Assembly (NCBI GenBank): GCA_934045075.1
Contig: OW203726.1
Span: forward strand, 7,090,860-7,154,859
Source: Yponomeuta sedellus
Lineage: Eukaryota > Arthropoda > Insecta > Lepidoptera > Yponomeutidae
DNA: 64,000 nucleotides
Direction of reading: 5' to 3'
In this document: in pieces, positions 21,091 through 33,035 of the stretch
How positions within the stretch are numbered: position 1 is the first letter of the stretch
How the letters are laid out: each line of letters opens with the position of its first letter
Program-made: the position numbers and the translations under genes
The notes under the pieces: generated by a model
The model's input: only the letters and a program-made list of their open reading frames with translations
Database searches by the model: none
What the model was told of the DNA's origin: nothing

Positions 21091-21520
21091 AGATATATAG
21101 ATAGAATATTCTTTATTGTACACAGAAATTACAGTAACAGAAATTATATAAAAATATAGTACAAATGGCGGCGTTATTACTAAGAATTATTGTTTTGCGA
21201 ATTTAGTTTATTGTAGAAACACTAGTTGAAGAGATTATCTTTACGATTTACAAGTCGTAGGAGGATGTGCAGCAATACGAAGTCATTTCGATGTCGACCT
21301 CCGACTTAGTGGCAGTTTAAACAGTCTGTCGTAAACGGAGAAAAGTAACCACAGATTAATTAAACTGCCTCCGAAAATTGTTTCGTGTTTTTATAAAAAA
21401 GACAGCACTAAAATCTATTTTAGGGTTCCGTGGTCAACAAGCAAACGAACAAGGAACCGTCGTAATTTCGCCATGTCCGTATTGTCCGTCCGTCTGTCTG
21501 TCTCTTACTGTACTTCCGCG
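21091..21520. repeat. LINE/SINE tail debris
   Basis: 21095-21175 has the tail-like phrase attctttattgtacacag. 21411-21520 has the phrase agggttccgtggtcaac followed by ccgtccgtctgtctgtctct, a repeat common in moth and butterfly genomes by my recollection. Confidence 0.5.
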
Positions 21521-21734
21521 GCTTAGCTCTGAGACCATGAGTGAAACATAGAATGCATACATATTAATGAAAACACCGTGAATAAATTTATTAAAAAATC
21601 TCGTCTGTGACACTATGCGTTAATATAAATGTGACTTTGTCACTTTGGAACCAAAATGTGCGACTGTTCAACTATGTTGCTCTTCAGGGCCTGATTACGG
21701 CTTTTAGCGATAAGACCGCCAGTAATATACTATG

Positions 21735-21869
21735 AGCCGTTTTCTGAATTGAGAATTTCGCTAGTAAACACTTAAGTAACGTTCTCTCACGCTCTTTTCT
21801 GAGAAATTCGGAGAGACAGCACTACAGCTAACTAATTAGTTAGCGAACGTCTCAATTTAGAAACTGGGC
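21735..21869. mobile_element. Small MITE, about 135 bp
   Basis: Inverted ends gttttctgaattgagaa and, complemented from the right, gtttctaaattgaga, flanked by CTATG (21730-21734 and 21870-21874) as a possible target duplication. The interior is non-coding. It is related to the ends of the MITE at 29465-30213. Confidence 0.6.
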
Positions 21870-21919
21870 CTATGTAACTTAGATAAAGAGTATTAATCTA
21901 AGCTAATTCAACTGTGGTT

Positions 21920-22025
21920 GTGGGGATTATGGGCATTACCCCCCAATGATGGCACAACCTTGCGCTATGGCGCTCATTAGGGGAGGGCTGTGTCCAGCAG
22001 TGGACTAATATAGCCTGAAGAAGAG
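21920..22025 (+). repeat. Short LINE-tail repeat, copy also at 43350-43450
   Basis: ggggattatgggcattaccc to tccagcagtggactaatata is nearly identical in both places. The sequence cagcagtgga resembles the end of the 5S-type SINE tail (cagcagtggg), hinting at a shared LINE partner. Confidence 0.65.
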
Positions 22026-22925
22026 ACTTGTAAAACGTTCATGTTTTATGTACCTTTATTTGTACAAATTAACTTGTTTTATTTTAATTTTTGCACATTT
22101 TAGCTAAGCAGTTGATATTAGACGTTAGATGGATACAGATTTGCACTAGAACGGTCTCCGAAGATTACCAATATCGTTTATTTTGCCATGTATACGCGAG
22201 CACTGAACTTAGCTCCATTCCAAACAAAACACGCACTTGACTCAGACATTCGAGAAAGCATGACTCATGCGCAGTGCTTTGTGTCCTCAGATTTGTAATC
22301 CACTAGAAATTAGACCTTAATACTTTGCGATAAGATTGGAAAGAGATGGCTGAATTGCTATGAATACCCAATAAGTCTTTCAAAACAGTCATTATTATGA
22401 CTGATCCGGTGATTCGCACGTTCATTCCCTTTTAATGGAAATTCCTCAAGAAAGAAATTTAAAAATAAACTTTTATTGGTATTAAAATAAATAAGATGGA
22501 TGATATCTACACAAAAAAAATAAAAGAAAATCCGTTTCATCGAGGCGCGTTCCTACTACTGGGGGACTTTGAATTCGTTACGATAAGTTTAAGGGAGTAT
22601 CTGACCACAATTTGAAACCCGACGACAAAGAAAAAAATAAAACCTGTTTAAAAAATAGTAACTAAAATTGCATCACTTTATTATAAACCAACCATACTCT
22701 CAACACAAAAAGCATACTTACAAATAAAAAAAATGGTTCGAGCATCTTATAGTCGGCAATGACAATTTAAACAGTAGAAAGTGAATATTATTTGCATTGT
22801 TTATTTCCCTTGCATAACGGGCAATAGACTCTCAAATGTTTAACGAAAAATCTTTTTTAAAATACCATGATACTTTTTTTGCGCAGCTTTGATTTATGAT
22901 TACAGTTTCGAAGCCAACGAAACTG
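22026..22925. other. No gene seen
   Basis: AT-rich sequence without supported coding or repeat structure. Confidence 0.45.
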
Positions 22926-23215
22926 TAACCTAAAAACCTATTTAGAGGCTAAAAATTTCACCCATGCCGGGATTCGAACCCGCAACCTCTGGCTATCCGT
23001 ACCAGCGCTCTACCAATTGAGCCAATAGGCGACTCACGGCATCAGTGAAATTTCGAACCTCTTTACAATATTCTCTGTATTACGTACAGGCAGCGACATC
23101 TGACTTAAGCAAATTGCATTACTTACAGCCCCGACTACCTACTTTGCAGTTAGCCTCTAAATAGGTTTTTAAATTTGTTCCTTAGCACGGGTTAGTGCAT
23201 TAAAAATAAAAATAA
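22926..23215 (-). repeat. tRNA-like SINE, fuller copy
   Basis: Minus strand. The tRNA-like part (about 22963-23041) includes the T-loop complement and gccaataggcgac. The body follows through aggcagcgacatctg and tactttgcagttag. A second tail piece (ctctaaataggtttttaaat; agcacgggttagtgcatta) follows in opposite orientation at 23153-23210, so this copy also carries inverted ends. Confidence 0.75.
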
Positions 23216-24900
23216 TGAAACTGTAATCACCAACCCAAATGGCCAACCATCGCGATTATCTATAAATAGGTTTTACTACTTCTTTTAAATAATTTTATTA
23301 ATATAATTGTTTGCATTACGTAAAGCACATTCGATTCCAAATTCCTCCTGTAGATATGTGCTGTCGAGAAGTGATCAACCTTTACTTTTTTGTTGCAATA
23401 TCAGTTGTAACATAACTCAGCAGGATATATCCATGTAATAATTTACGTGCTGACCACTGTACCTAGCTATGCACAATAAATAGATTTATGCAATACGACA
23501 TAGTGCGGTCACTTCCATAGAACAATGAGAATGGCAATTTCCATCGTTACAACTTTAATTACTTGGGTATTGAAGTATTGGAATGGAAAACCTAGATTAT
23601 TGAATAAAGGACATAAATTAGACACCGGAGGTGTTTAACTTAGGTGTATTTTTTATGTAGCCTATACTAAAGTCGCACTGCAAAGCACAGGCCTTTTCTC
23701 AGAGATACGGGCTTAATTGCCACGCGTGCCCACCGCGGATTGGCAATTTTAAGCGCTGAGGTATTTTAACACCACCCTTAGCGAGTAGTATTCCTAACTA
23801 CCTACTTCACAAGTGTATATCGTACCAATTTCTATTATTTAATTAAAATAAATATAAATTCCACACAACACAATCACTTGCCCTGAGAATAAGTCTATAA
23901 AATACACAGTTATTCAATACATTCAATTATTATTAGTATCAACGGTAGTTTTATTGATACTATAGGTAGTAAAGTAGACAATCGCATTAACCCATGCTAC
24001 TTGACTTGGCCCGATCTTCTTTGCAAGAGATGCATGATTAATTTGCACGGGATGTACCATTGAAAATACATTTTACTGATATTGCTTATTAGTGGCGTAA
24101 TTATGCGCGCAAAATCCTGAGGGATCCTTTAAATTCTCTGTAATAGAGAAAAATCATATTTTACAACACCATGACCACTTGGGATTCGATCAAAGAAACT
24201 GGGGATTTTAAATTCTATAGACTGTCAATGGCACTTGTTTGAACGAAAACTAAAATATTTTTTTGGTAAATACGTTACCATTAAATGACAAGAATGTCTG
24301 GAATTAAAGCCAATCTATTGTCATTAGTACTAGGTTTTAGAATAATATACAGACTATGTTATTAGGTATCAGTAGACTAAGTTTGGAGTTTTTGTCTATC
24401 TTTTCTCCAAAACAACCAAGATATTGACATGGACACCTAGCTTTACTTGTAACATATACGAGTATAAATCACAGTTTCTGTGTTATTTTAAAATTTAATT
24501 TGATGAAGCGTAACGCAATATGGCCTAATTAACGTCTAGAGTAAAGGGGCTGGAGTAGGAGGTAGGGCTGTGTTGTGAATAATCTATAACTGCTTTATCT
24601 ATAAATCAATCTCGAGCTTTACCTATCCGTGTACGTAATCCATTGAAGCACTTTCTTATCTCACTCAACACGATAGCTAATAACATTATTTGTTTATTTT
24701 TTACTATTGTAAAGGTAAAAAAGAATATCTGTGAAAAGATAAACCTGTCTTTGAATGATAATGGTAAACAGAACTTCGAACTCGTTTGTTTTATTATTTA
24801 CTAGCTGTAACCTTCGGTTTCATCTGCATTAGAAATTATGCCACGGGGCGCAGTAAAAATAATGACCGAACGACATTCAAGACCCACTCTTTCAAAAAAT
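23216..24900. other. No gene; SINE fragment and old repeats
   Basis: 23690-23860 is a minus-strand fragment of the tRNA-derived SINE of 11936-12240 (cacgcgtgcccaccgcggat; agcgctgaggtat). 23945-24115 matches the repeat at 10050-10210. No coding feature is seen. Confidence 0.55.
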
Positions 24901-25330
24901 TCTTTCATTCAACAACTCATTCATTCACTCATTCATTCACTCATTCTATTCGCTTGAACAAATGTCAAGGTTTGCGTGTGAAAAAAACGTGATCAACGTA
25001 ATTAGGAAATCCAAGACGCAGGTGCCGGAGTTCTGCTCAGTCCCAATCAGTAGTGGGATTTAAGAGCATTTATTTCAAGTAAAAATTCGACGACAACTGA
25101 ATAATATCATTCTACCACTGCCGTAACCAACGTGTAAAGGTCAATGTCCTGTCGTATTGACTGTGACTGTAAAGAGTAAGAGTAGAGTAAGTGACAGTAG
25201 AGAGTAAGAGTAAGTCACCGTAAAGAGTTTGAGTAAACCGTAAAGAGTGCAATGAAATGAATTAGTAAGAGTAAGTGACTGTAAGGAGTAAGAGTAAACT
25301 GTAAAACGTAAGAAATCTATCTGTAAACAC
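24901..25330. repeat. Microsatellite and degenerate tandem repeat
   Basis: 24905-24945 is a cattcactcattcatt-type microsatellite. 25150-25320 is a degenerate tandem of gtaagagtaagtgactgtaa and gtaaagagt units of variable spacing. Confidence 0.7.
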
Positions 25331-25447
25331 TAAAAAGAGGTAGGTACAGTCTTATTTATAAATAAAACGATTCCACTATAAAAGTTTTCTTAGTTAAATG
25401 TAAGAATGTAAGTGTTAAAATGTAAGGTTGATGATCTATCGACTTTA

Positions 25448-25491
25448 CGGCCGGTATTCACGTGGCAAACTTGCCACGTGAATACCAGCCG
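25448..25491. repeat. Near-perfect 44-bp palindrome with CACGTG cores
   Basis: Arms ggtattcacgtggcaa (25453-25468) and its complement (25471-25486) around ac, extending five more bases each side with one mismatch. Each arm contains CACGTG. Confidence 0.8.
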
Positions 25492-25936
25492 AATGTATCC
25501 AACTGGATACACTCTCTACTTCCTAAAGCAAGGGTTGGATATCAATAGTATTTAAGACGAATAAATTACGCTTAATTATCAAAGCGAGTAAATCAGATGA
25601 TAACAGTACTCTTGCATAAACTAACATCTGTATCCTGGCGGGGCAGACAGAGACTATGCTTTGACTGGCTTTGCCATTTGTCACGATCTCGGTGTGTTTC
25701 ATAGTGACTAGTACTAATTTATTATGGAGTCGGCGTCCAAAATGTATGTGCTGGTCATGTAACTTGGCATATATTTCTACAATACCTACATGTATGTACC
25801 TACTTCGAATTTAAAGGTCATTATAAGTACGTCTGTGTTCTTAGTGCTGTAGTGTTTCGAACACGGATTAAATTTTTTGCTTAAAAAATATCACTTATCA
25901 AGTAAAAACATATTTATTACAATTATATTATTTTTA

Positions 25937-26153
25937 ATGCACTAACCCGTGCTAAGGACAATTTTAAAAACCTATTTAGAGGCTAAAAATTCCACCCATG
26001 CCGGGATTCGAACCCGCGACCTCTGGCTATCCGTGCCAGCGCTCTTTCCAACTGAGCTAATGGGCGACTCACCGGCATCACTGAAATTTCGAACCTCTTC
26101 GGGTTCGAATCCCGGCATGGGTGGAATTTTTAGCCTCTAAATAAGTTTTTAAA
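25937..26153. repeat. tRNA-like SINE in snap-back (head-to-head) form
   Basis: The left part is a minus-strand copy with tail, tRNA-like region and start of the body. At about 26098 it switches to a plus-strand partial copy beginning in the T arm (ggttcgaatcccggcatggg) and running to aaataagtttttaaa. Confidence 0.75.
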
Positions 26154-26264
26154 ATATTTATTACAAACTAACTGTGCCCCGCGGTGGTACCCGTGGTTTA
26201 TCGTTTTTCCCATGGGAATAAGATATTTTCCCGCAGTAACGTTTTACTCTATACGTTATCTAGG

Positions 26265-26352
26265 GTGTCAGCTAACTACGCACCAAATTTTATTAAAATC
26301 GCTCCAGCCGTTTAGAGAAGAAGTGACAAACATAGACACTCACAAACGTTCG
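26265..26352. repeat. RTE-like LINE tail
   Basis: agggtgtcagctaactacgc, then aaaatcgctccagccgttta and agaagtgacaaacatag, typical of RTE 3' ends. It was the target of the adjacent 5S-type SINE. Its continuation (aaacgttcgcctttataata) resumes beyond that SINE at about 26723. Confidence 0.6.
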
Positions 26353-26719
26353 TTATCAACCCTTGTATGTCCCCACTGCTGTGGTACGGGTCTCTTCCTG
26401 CATCGCAGTAGGTTAGGCCATACTCCACCACGGGGGCCAAGTCCAGGTTGGTGGAGGATTGTAAGACAGTGGCGGGCCTTACAGTCAGAAGTTATCAAGC
26501 CGCCCATAAGGCCTCTGACATGGCTTAACGACTGCCATTATATGACAGCCGGCACAAACGGCTTAACGTGCCTTGCGAAGCACGGAAGCGCTCGAAAAAA
26601 TGCCACTAGCGGTAGTCACGGGACGCTCACCCATCCTGTACCTGACCGCGCCTGTTGTTGCTTAACCAAGTGATTGATTCCAATCACTTGGTTCGCCTAG
26701 GCCACGAGCGCTTCAAACG
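26353..26719 (-). repeat. 5S rRNA-derived SINE, full length
   Basis: Minus-strand copy from ttatcaacccttgtatg to cacgagcgcttc, flanked by a 12-bp duplication CACAAACGTTCG (26341-26352 and 26720-26731). A few extra bases (aaacg) lie before the right duplication. The head keeps the complements of the A-box-like and C-box-like stretches. The duplication shows retroposition into the RTE tail. Confidence 0.85.
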
Positions 26720-26731
26720 CACAAACGTTCG

Positions 26732-27463
26732 CCTTTATAATATTACTATGATAGTGTGTTTCACAGTTATAAATATTTATGAATGTAAAAGAAATCATCA
26801 TCGTTATTATCAGTCCACCGCTGCCCGCTGACAAGAACGTTGTGGGTAACTGGGTAAAACATCCTTCACAGCTGGGTATAGGCCTTTTACCCCGAACGCC
26901 ATCTCTCACGAATTCACGATCGCCTGCCAGTAGCATCCACGGATCCTCCGCCGACTCAGCGACATAGTCCGATCGAAAAAAAGTCACTACGTATTCTATA
27001 TACTCTTTGGTATTCCTCTTCCAGTCCACAACGTTCTCTAATCAAACTATTTCGTATCCTGTCCTTCAAAAGCACACCACGCATTCTATTTCCTTTCTGC
27101 TAATAGCATAATTACGAGTAGTGTACCTACCTAACTACTAAACAGTCGTTAATTAATTGATTAATGCGCCCCGTGGGAACTTACTGAACGTTCGTCGATG
27201 ATTGTAGGTTTAATTAAGCATGTTGCGCTTCATTATCTATGTACATACATACTTTGTCCCTTACAATACAATTAAGAATTAGTAGATAGATAAAAACATG
27301 TATTTAGCGGCACAATACTCAAACATGACATACACATTCTACATCCGTGAAACAAACAGAAATGCCAAAAGAAAAATTCAAACGTAACATCATAACGGAC
27401 AAAGTACACTGTTAAAATTTCTTCGTACATTCGACAGAACATATTATGTGGACTCTGATTATA
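26732..27463. other. No gene seen
   Basis: ORFs on both strands at 26697-27029 lack any family signature. A LINE-like phrase (gctgggtataggccttttac) lies near 26870. The rest is AT-rich. Confidence 0.45.
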
Positions 27464-27686
27464 TTCTTTTTAATGCACTAACCCGTGCTAAGGACAATTT
27501 TAAAATGTTGTTCTCTTTGTTGCTGCCTGTACGTACGAGTAATACAGGGAGTATTGTAAAGAGGTTCGTAATTTCACTGATGTATGTAAGTCGCCCATTA
27601 GCTCAGTTGGGAGAGCGCTGGCACGGTTAGGCAGAGGTCGCGGGCAAGGGTGGAATTTTTAGCCTCTAAATAGGTTTTTAAAATAT
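27464..27686 (+). repeat. tRNA-like SINE copy
   Basis: Starts with the inverted tail phrase aatgcactaacccgtgctaa. Then come a shortened body and a tRNA-like part (cgcccattagctcagttggg, agagcgctggcacgg), damaged in the T arm, and ctctaaataggtttttaaa. It lies 78 bp from the mariner. Confidence 0.7.
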
Positions 27687-27763
27687 GTGCACTCTATTCA
27701 GTTACATTACGGGTGAATTTGCTACGAAAATGCGAAGATTGATCTACTTGACAAAATGTATTA

Positions 27764-29059
27764 CGAGGGCTGCTACTTATGTATGCGGAATAGAAAAAAT
27801 AAACAAATGTATATGGCTAAACATGCTTTTATTGTTTTTCAAAGTATTCTCCACTATGATCGATGCACTTTTGCATTCGATGAAACCAATTTGTAAAACA
27901 CTTTTTTCACTCTGATTGAGGTATCTCCAAAACGTGCTGTTTGAACGCATCTACGGCATCTTCACGGGTCGAAAATCGTTGACCACGTAATTTATACTTT
28001 ACATTTGGGAATAAATAGAAATCATTGGGAGCCAAATCAGGGCTGTACGGTGGATGACCCATCAATTCTATTTTTCGACCATCCAAAAATGTAGTTGTTT
28101 CCTGAGATGACATTATGACAGCTGGCATTGTCATGGTGAAGTATGATTCTGCGTCGCTGGTTGTTTTGGCGTATTTCTTCAAATACTTCCGGCAAACAAA
28201 TGGTTGTGTACCACTCCGAATTAACCGTTCTGCGATTCTCCAGTGGTATTGTAGCCATATGGCCATTAATACCAAAAAAGCAGGCCACCATTTGCTTTAC
28301 AGTGCTTTCTTGCACGAGCCACTTTCGTAGGGTTCGGCTCATTTCGAAACACCCAAACTGTTGATTGTTGTTTAGTTTCGGGATTGTACGCGTAGATCCA
28401 GGATTCGTCACCTGTGTAGATATTATAAACATATTTTGAGTCGCCTCCGTTGAATTTTTTTAAGGTTTTCTTGCACCATTCGACGCGAGCATCTTTTTGA
28501 TCCTGAGTTAAGTTGTGCGGGATCCAATACGAACAAATTTTTTTTACAGACAAATGTTCATGTAATATCCTATGAATGCTCGTCATACATATGCCCAGAA
28601 TAGCCTCTATCTCGCGATACGTAACATGGCGGTCTTGCATTATTAGTTTTCGCACAGCTTCAATATTTTGTGGCACAACCACCGATTTCGGGCGACCTTC
28701 TTTAACTTCGTCCGTGAGCTTACTGCGCCCGCGATTAAACTCACTAAACCAGTGATACACAGTCGTTTTTGATGGAGCTTCACCACCAAAAGTCGAAGTT
28801 AATTGATCTACGCACTGTTGTTGCGTTAAACCACGTCGAAAATCGTAATAAATCATAGCACGAATATTTTCACGACTGAGTTTCATTTTTTCAGCGATAT
28901 GACATTTTAAACCCAACAAAAACAAAACACTAACGTTTATAAGAGAAAAATATTAGCGGCCAGTATTTAAAAAAAGGAACGAATTTGACCCTGGAGGTCA
29001 GACATTGCGTTTAAAATTATTGGAATCCCAGATTCCGCATACATAAGTAGCAGCCTATG
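27764..29059 (-). mobile_element. mariner element (Tc1/mariner), inactive
   Basis: 1296 bp with inverted ends GGCTGCTACTTATGTATGCG (left, from 27768; right end complementary, 29032-29055), flanked by TA at 27762-27763 and 29060-29061. Tips are CGAGGGCTG (left) and CATAGGCTG (right, complemented). The size and TA target match mariner. Confidence 0.9.
27829..28886 (-). pseudogene. mariner transposase, frameshifted and with a stop
   Basis: Transposase of about 345 codons from MKLSRENIRAMIYYDFRRG to FEKQ. The N-terminal helix-turn-helix (LTQQQCVDQL; SKTTVYHWFSEF) and the linker are intact in the first frame. Catalytic blocks follow: TGDESW (first Asp), HHDNASCH (second Asp) and HPPYSPDLAPNDF (third Asp, DD34D type). 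The frame changes near 28320 and again near 28100. A stop replaces the Trp expected in IPQSEWKKCF near 27907. It cannot make an active enzyme as it stands. Confidence 0.9.
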
Positions 29060-29464
29060 TATACAATTACTACGGTACACATCGAAACAATAAAATAATA
29101 AGTAGAAACAGGCATTACTTAAGTTCAAAGTATTGAGCCCTTAAAATTACAATATTTATCCCGGATACCTAATTTATCGTGGTTTCATAAAACTACATTT
29201 CGTAGTTTACGAGTATTTTGATGACATTGCGCAGCCGAGTCTACTTGTTAATCTGCGAGTTACTTAATTGACATTGCAATTTACATCGAATTGTTAGAGT
29301 CAACCATTAAAATGTAGTGCTATATTAGTTTCCCATAGTGACAACTTTATGAAAAATTTAAACAGGCGACAACGCGAGTAAATATAAATTATACAATGTA
29401 GTTCAGTCGACAGCAGATCAACGTGGACAGTTTTGTTCCAATGTCGCCCGTATAACGTGACTGA

Positions 29465-30213
29465 GGGCCAGTTTCTGAATTGAGAATTTTCCAAGTAAAT
29501 ACTCAACTGTATTTTTTTTTATTAGGTCTACCAACACTTATTTGTATCTATCTTAACATGCCTAACAAGTCACTTAAGTCTAGACTGAGTCTTGATACAA
29601 AAACCAATTAAAGGTTAAAACCACATGCGTTACTTTTTAAATATTAAAATAGAGTGTTATATAAAAATAAAATTTGATTAAAAACAAAAAGGCACGTATT
29701 GTATAAGAAGCTTAGGAATCTCCAATCAAATGGTCGGAAAATATATTCTTATACTATTTTTATTTTTAATGCACTAACCCGTGCTAAGGACAATTTTAAA
29801 AACCTATTTAGAGGCTAAAAATTCCACCCATGCCGGGATTCGAACCCGCGACCTCTGGCTATCCGTGCCAGCGCTCTTCCAATTGAGCTAATGGGCGACT
29901 CACCGGCATCAGTGAAATTTCAAACCTCTTTACACTATTCTCTGTATTACGTACTAAAAGTTTAGAGGCTAAGGCTCATTTGGAAGAGCGCTGGCACGGA
30001 TAGCCAGAGGTCACGGGTTCGAATCCCGGCATGGGTGGAATTTTTAGCCTCTAAATAGGTTTCTAAAATATATTCTTTTTTTAATTTCCAAATGTTGTCA
30101 TTAAACAGATCAAAACGACCTGTAGTGCTGTTCTTTGAATTTCTCAGAAAAGAGCGTGACAGAACGTCACTGAAGTATTTACTTAGTGAAATTCGCAATA
30201 TAGAAACTGGCCC
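29465..30213. mobile_element. MITE interrupted by a snap-back SINE
   Basis: Inverted ends gggccagtttctgaattgag (left) and, complemented from the right, gggccagtttctatattgcg. Subterminal matching aagtaaatact occurs on both sides. The interior holds the SINE insertion 29763-30066. Ends resemble the small MITE at 21735-21869. Confidence 0.65.
29763..30066. repeat. tRNA-like SINE in snap-back form
   Basis: Left: minus-strand tail, tRNA-like part and start of body to ctgtattacgtac. Right: plus-strand copy from near the D arm (ggctcatttggaagagcgct) through ggttcgaatcccggc to ctctaaataggtttctaaaa. The arms are complementary and enclose the body segment as loop. Confidence 0.8.
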
Positions 30214-31859
30214 TGAGTAGAGCAATTGCAACTAAAATGTAGAGAATAATGTGTTGTCAGCAGTTGACAGTTTATATATACGAATAATTTTGTAGGTACG
30301 TTAAAGCTAGATACCTAGTTATAAATTATATAAATAAATAAACAAACTTGCAGGAAATACCTAACGGCGTGTAAAGTATTGTATTCCTATTAACATTGAG
30401 GAAAATATCTGTGAAAATTAGGAACTACAGTACCTACACGAGTAATAAGTACATACACTCGAAAATACATCAGCCTGTACATAATACTGTACCGTAGCCA
30501 GTTGCACCTATATAATTTGGTTAACATTCTGTATTTGTTGTTTTGTTGCAGTTTGCAGAAAATACAGAATATTATTACTTATTAAGATTAGATTACATTA
30601 GAACTTTTTATTGTACACATCACAAAACAAAATGCATTAAAAGGCTTACATATCTAAGTTTTGCCGTGTACAATTGGCGGTCTTATCGCTAAAAGCGATC
30701 TCTAACAGACAACCTTGTAAGAATATTATTCTTATCTTATGATTTGCACTATTCCCCATTGAAAATCCCCATTGATGGGGATTTGTGTTCTTTATGTGCA
30801 CAATTCCACATTATCGTAACGAAGTAGAGTGCACGAATGTAAAGGTTGAAATGCTGTCGACTGAACCTAAGCACCTAAGTGAGGTAACAGCTCATCAAAA
30901 TTAACATGCGAGTAATCTAGTCACTCTAGTGCACTCTTTAAGGGCGACTGCACAACATAAATATACCTATAATTTGGGCTGTTGAACAGACTAATCTTCT
31001 CAGTTTGATTGACTTGCAAACAGTTGATACCAATCGTTACGTACCTACGCAAAACAATAGAATAGTCATCTGTTGGTCAATTTCTTCATTCATCTATGTG
31101 GTATTTCTTAATGACTCGAGATAGGTACATAGATAGAGTCTAATAACGATTATTTATTAGGTGAAACGTAATTACCTTAATTATCATCATCTTACCTTCA
31201 TCTAAGTGGTCGGGTAAAACGGTTAGGGGCGCTAAATGTTCATGATTACAATAAGCATTTTGTACCAAGGCGAGCACTAATACTGATGGATGAGTATTTC
31301 TTCCATCTTACCTAACCCTAAGAAATAAGATCTCTATGTTCTATTTCTTACTAAGTATCGTGTATAGGTAAGTACCTTTAGGTCTCGTGCGGATCTTCAG
31401 GTTGACTTTCGGCGCTACTAAGAAAGTCCTCCACTGTATGGATGGAGTTGGCCACAGAACATAAAAAGCTAGCCGATTTATTTAACGTACCTACTCCTAC
31501 CTAATTGTCAAATACATAAAATATTTTGACACATTAAAATCATAAAAACTGCATAGAGCGGACAGTTATGTGATAGAAGGGCTGGTGACGAGTAGTAGAT
31601 TATGCCTACCTGTTTTCTTTGACACAGATACCTAATTAAAAAATTACTTCCAAAAACCTCACTGCAAACTAACTAGGTTATAGGTATTTACATAGTTAAA
31701 AGCCAAATCACATTGTTGTGTCAGCTGCTTATCGGTCATTTCGCCGCCACTCACTTCCTTTATAACTGCAAAAATCACAATCGATCGACTCACTGACACT
31801 TCGAATAAACTCACTGGCCGGTTGACTTTTCACGAAAAAAAAAAACTATTTTCTTGTTA
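30214..31859. other. No gene; one LINE/SINE tail
   Basis: 30588-30735 is a repeat shared with 50054-50200 and 47125-47235 (tttttattgtacacatcaca; caattggcggtcttatcgct). 31144-31190 carries the attatttattagg fragment also seen near 3603. Nothing else is recognised. Confidence 0.5.
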
Positions 31860-32180
31860 AGAAATCGCGGAAGGAGTTCGCTATTTGAAAAGAGCACAGC
31901 GCGCGCGTCACCTCGCTCGCGGTCGAGTTTGAAATGACAAACGCGCATCCAAAGTCATTTGCCTTGCCGGCATCGCCGCGCGGCATTGTTTACCTCCGGT
32001 ATTCGCGCCTCGCCTCGCGGACTTTCGGGGGATTAACCTTCGCACTAGTTACCTTTACCTGTCGTGTAATTAATGATGTAACCTCCAGCGTGCTAAGCAT
32101 GTTGCATGCATGCATGGCACTAAGTCGATATTTGTTTGTTACACATTGGATGATACGATATCGCCATCGCATGAATTATC
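31860..32180. promoter_or_regulatory. CpG-rich island-like stretch, possible promoter
   Basis: In an AT-rich setting this stretch is dense in CG (cgcgcgcgtcacctcgctcg; tcgcctcgcggactttcggg). On the minus strand a small frame, MHACNMLSTLEVTSLITRQ, runs to a CAG|GTAAAG donor at about 32060 with a good Kozak context (gccATG). Both are only suggestive of a promoter and first exon. Confidence 0.3.
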
Positions 32181-33035
32181 GGGTAAGAATGTATGTAAAA
32201 ATATCATACAAAAATATCATATCTCTGTAATCATCAACAACAACAATAAACAATAGTGGTTTAAGGAATTAATAATGTACCTTATAATTTCACTATAATT
32301 TTATAAATTGAACGCAGCCTAAATATGGTTGTTTCCGTCTGACTCTGAATTGAACTTGCCGCGTATATTATTAACAGTTCGTGAAAATAGAAAAAGGGTG
32401 AAGCCTTTTAAAATCAATATTGAAAAATAATTACACTTAGTGAATAATTTTTTTTTTTTGAACTTTTCGGTCTATTTTGTTGTTATGTTAGGTTGGATCC
32501 GTGTGGGATTCAAATCTGGATTTTGCGCTTTGGGAGACCATAAAAACCACTATTTGACAGGCTAATGCCCGGTTTCTGAGGTTCACAGTTAATGGTTCAT
32601 TAGCTATAGAACCAATAAAGTTATCAGTTCAATAAACGTCAGTTAATTGTCAATGCGTTTCTGAGTACACATAGGACGGTCGTATAGTTATCGAACCGAT
32701 AAGTAGTTCACCATTCCACCACTAGATGGAACTATTTTGAAACATACTCTTAACTTACGCATTTTTTCTGTATTCTACTGCAGATTCAGGTTTTTCATAC
32801 ATAAAATAATTAAAATAATAGTTTTAAATCAACTTACAGTAAGATTTCATTTTTTAATAGATGAGAAATCTTTTTCACAACCTAAACCAATAATGTATCT
32901 TAACCACTGTCAAGAAAAAAAAGTCAGATGTTAGTTTTGTGCGGCAATTTTGTTTATCAGTTCCTACTTGTCCAAACTTTACATAATTGTTTATTAATAT
33001 GTTCTTCCTTCTTGCTGTACCTATCTATTGCTATA

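Noticed and set aside
26353..26673. 153-aa ORF on the plus strand
   Set aside because: The frame is chance translation of RTE tail plus antisense 5S-type SINE. The same peptide appears at every such copy (40765, 53923) and breaks in older copies.
27907..28432. Separate small genes in two frames
   Set aside because: They are the frameshifted middle and end of the mariner transposase.
29820..29910. Functional tRNA gene (serine-like GGA)
   Set aside because: The cloverleaf is good but the anticodon loop lacks T33, the variable arm is short for serine, and it is embedded in a dispersed SINE body.
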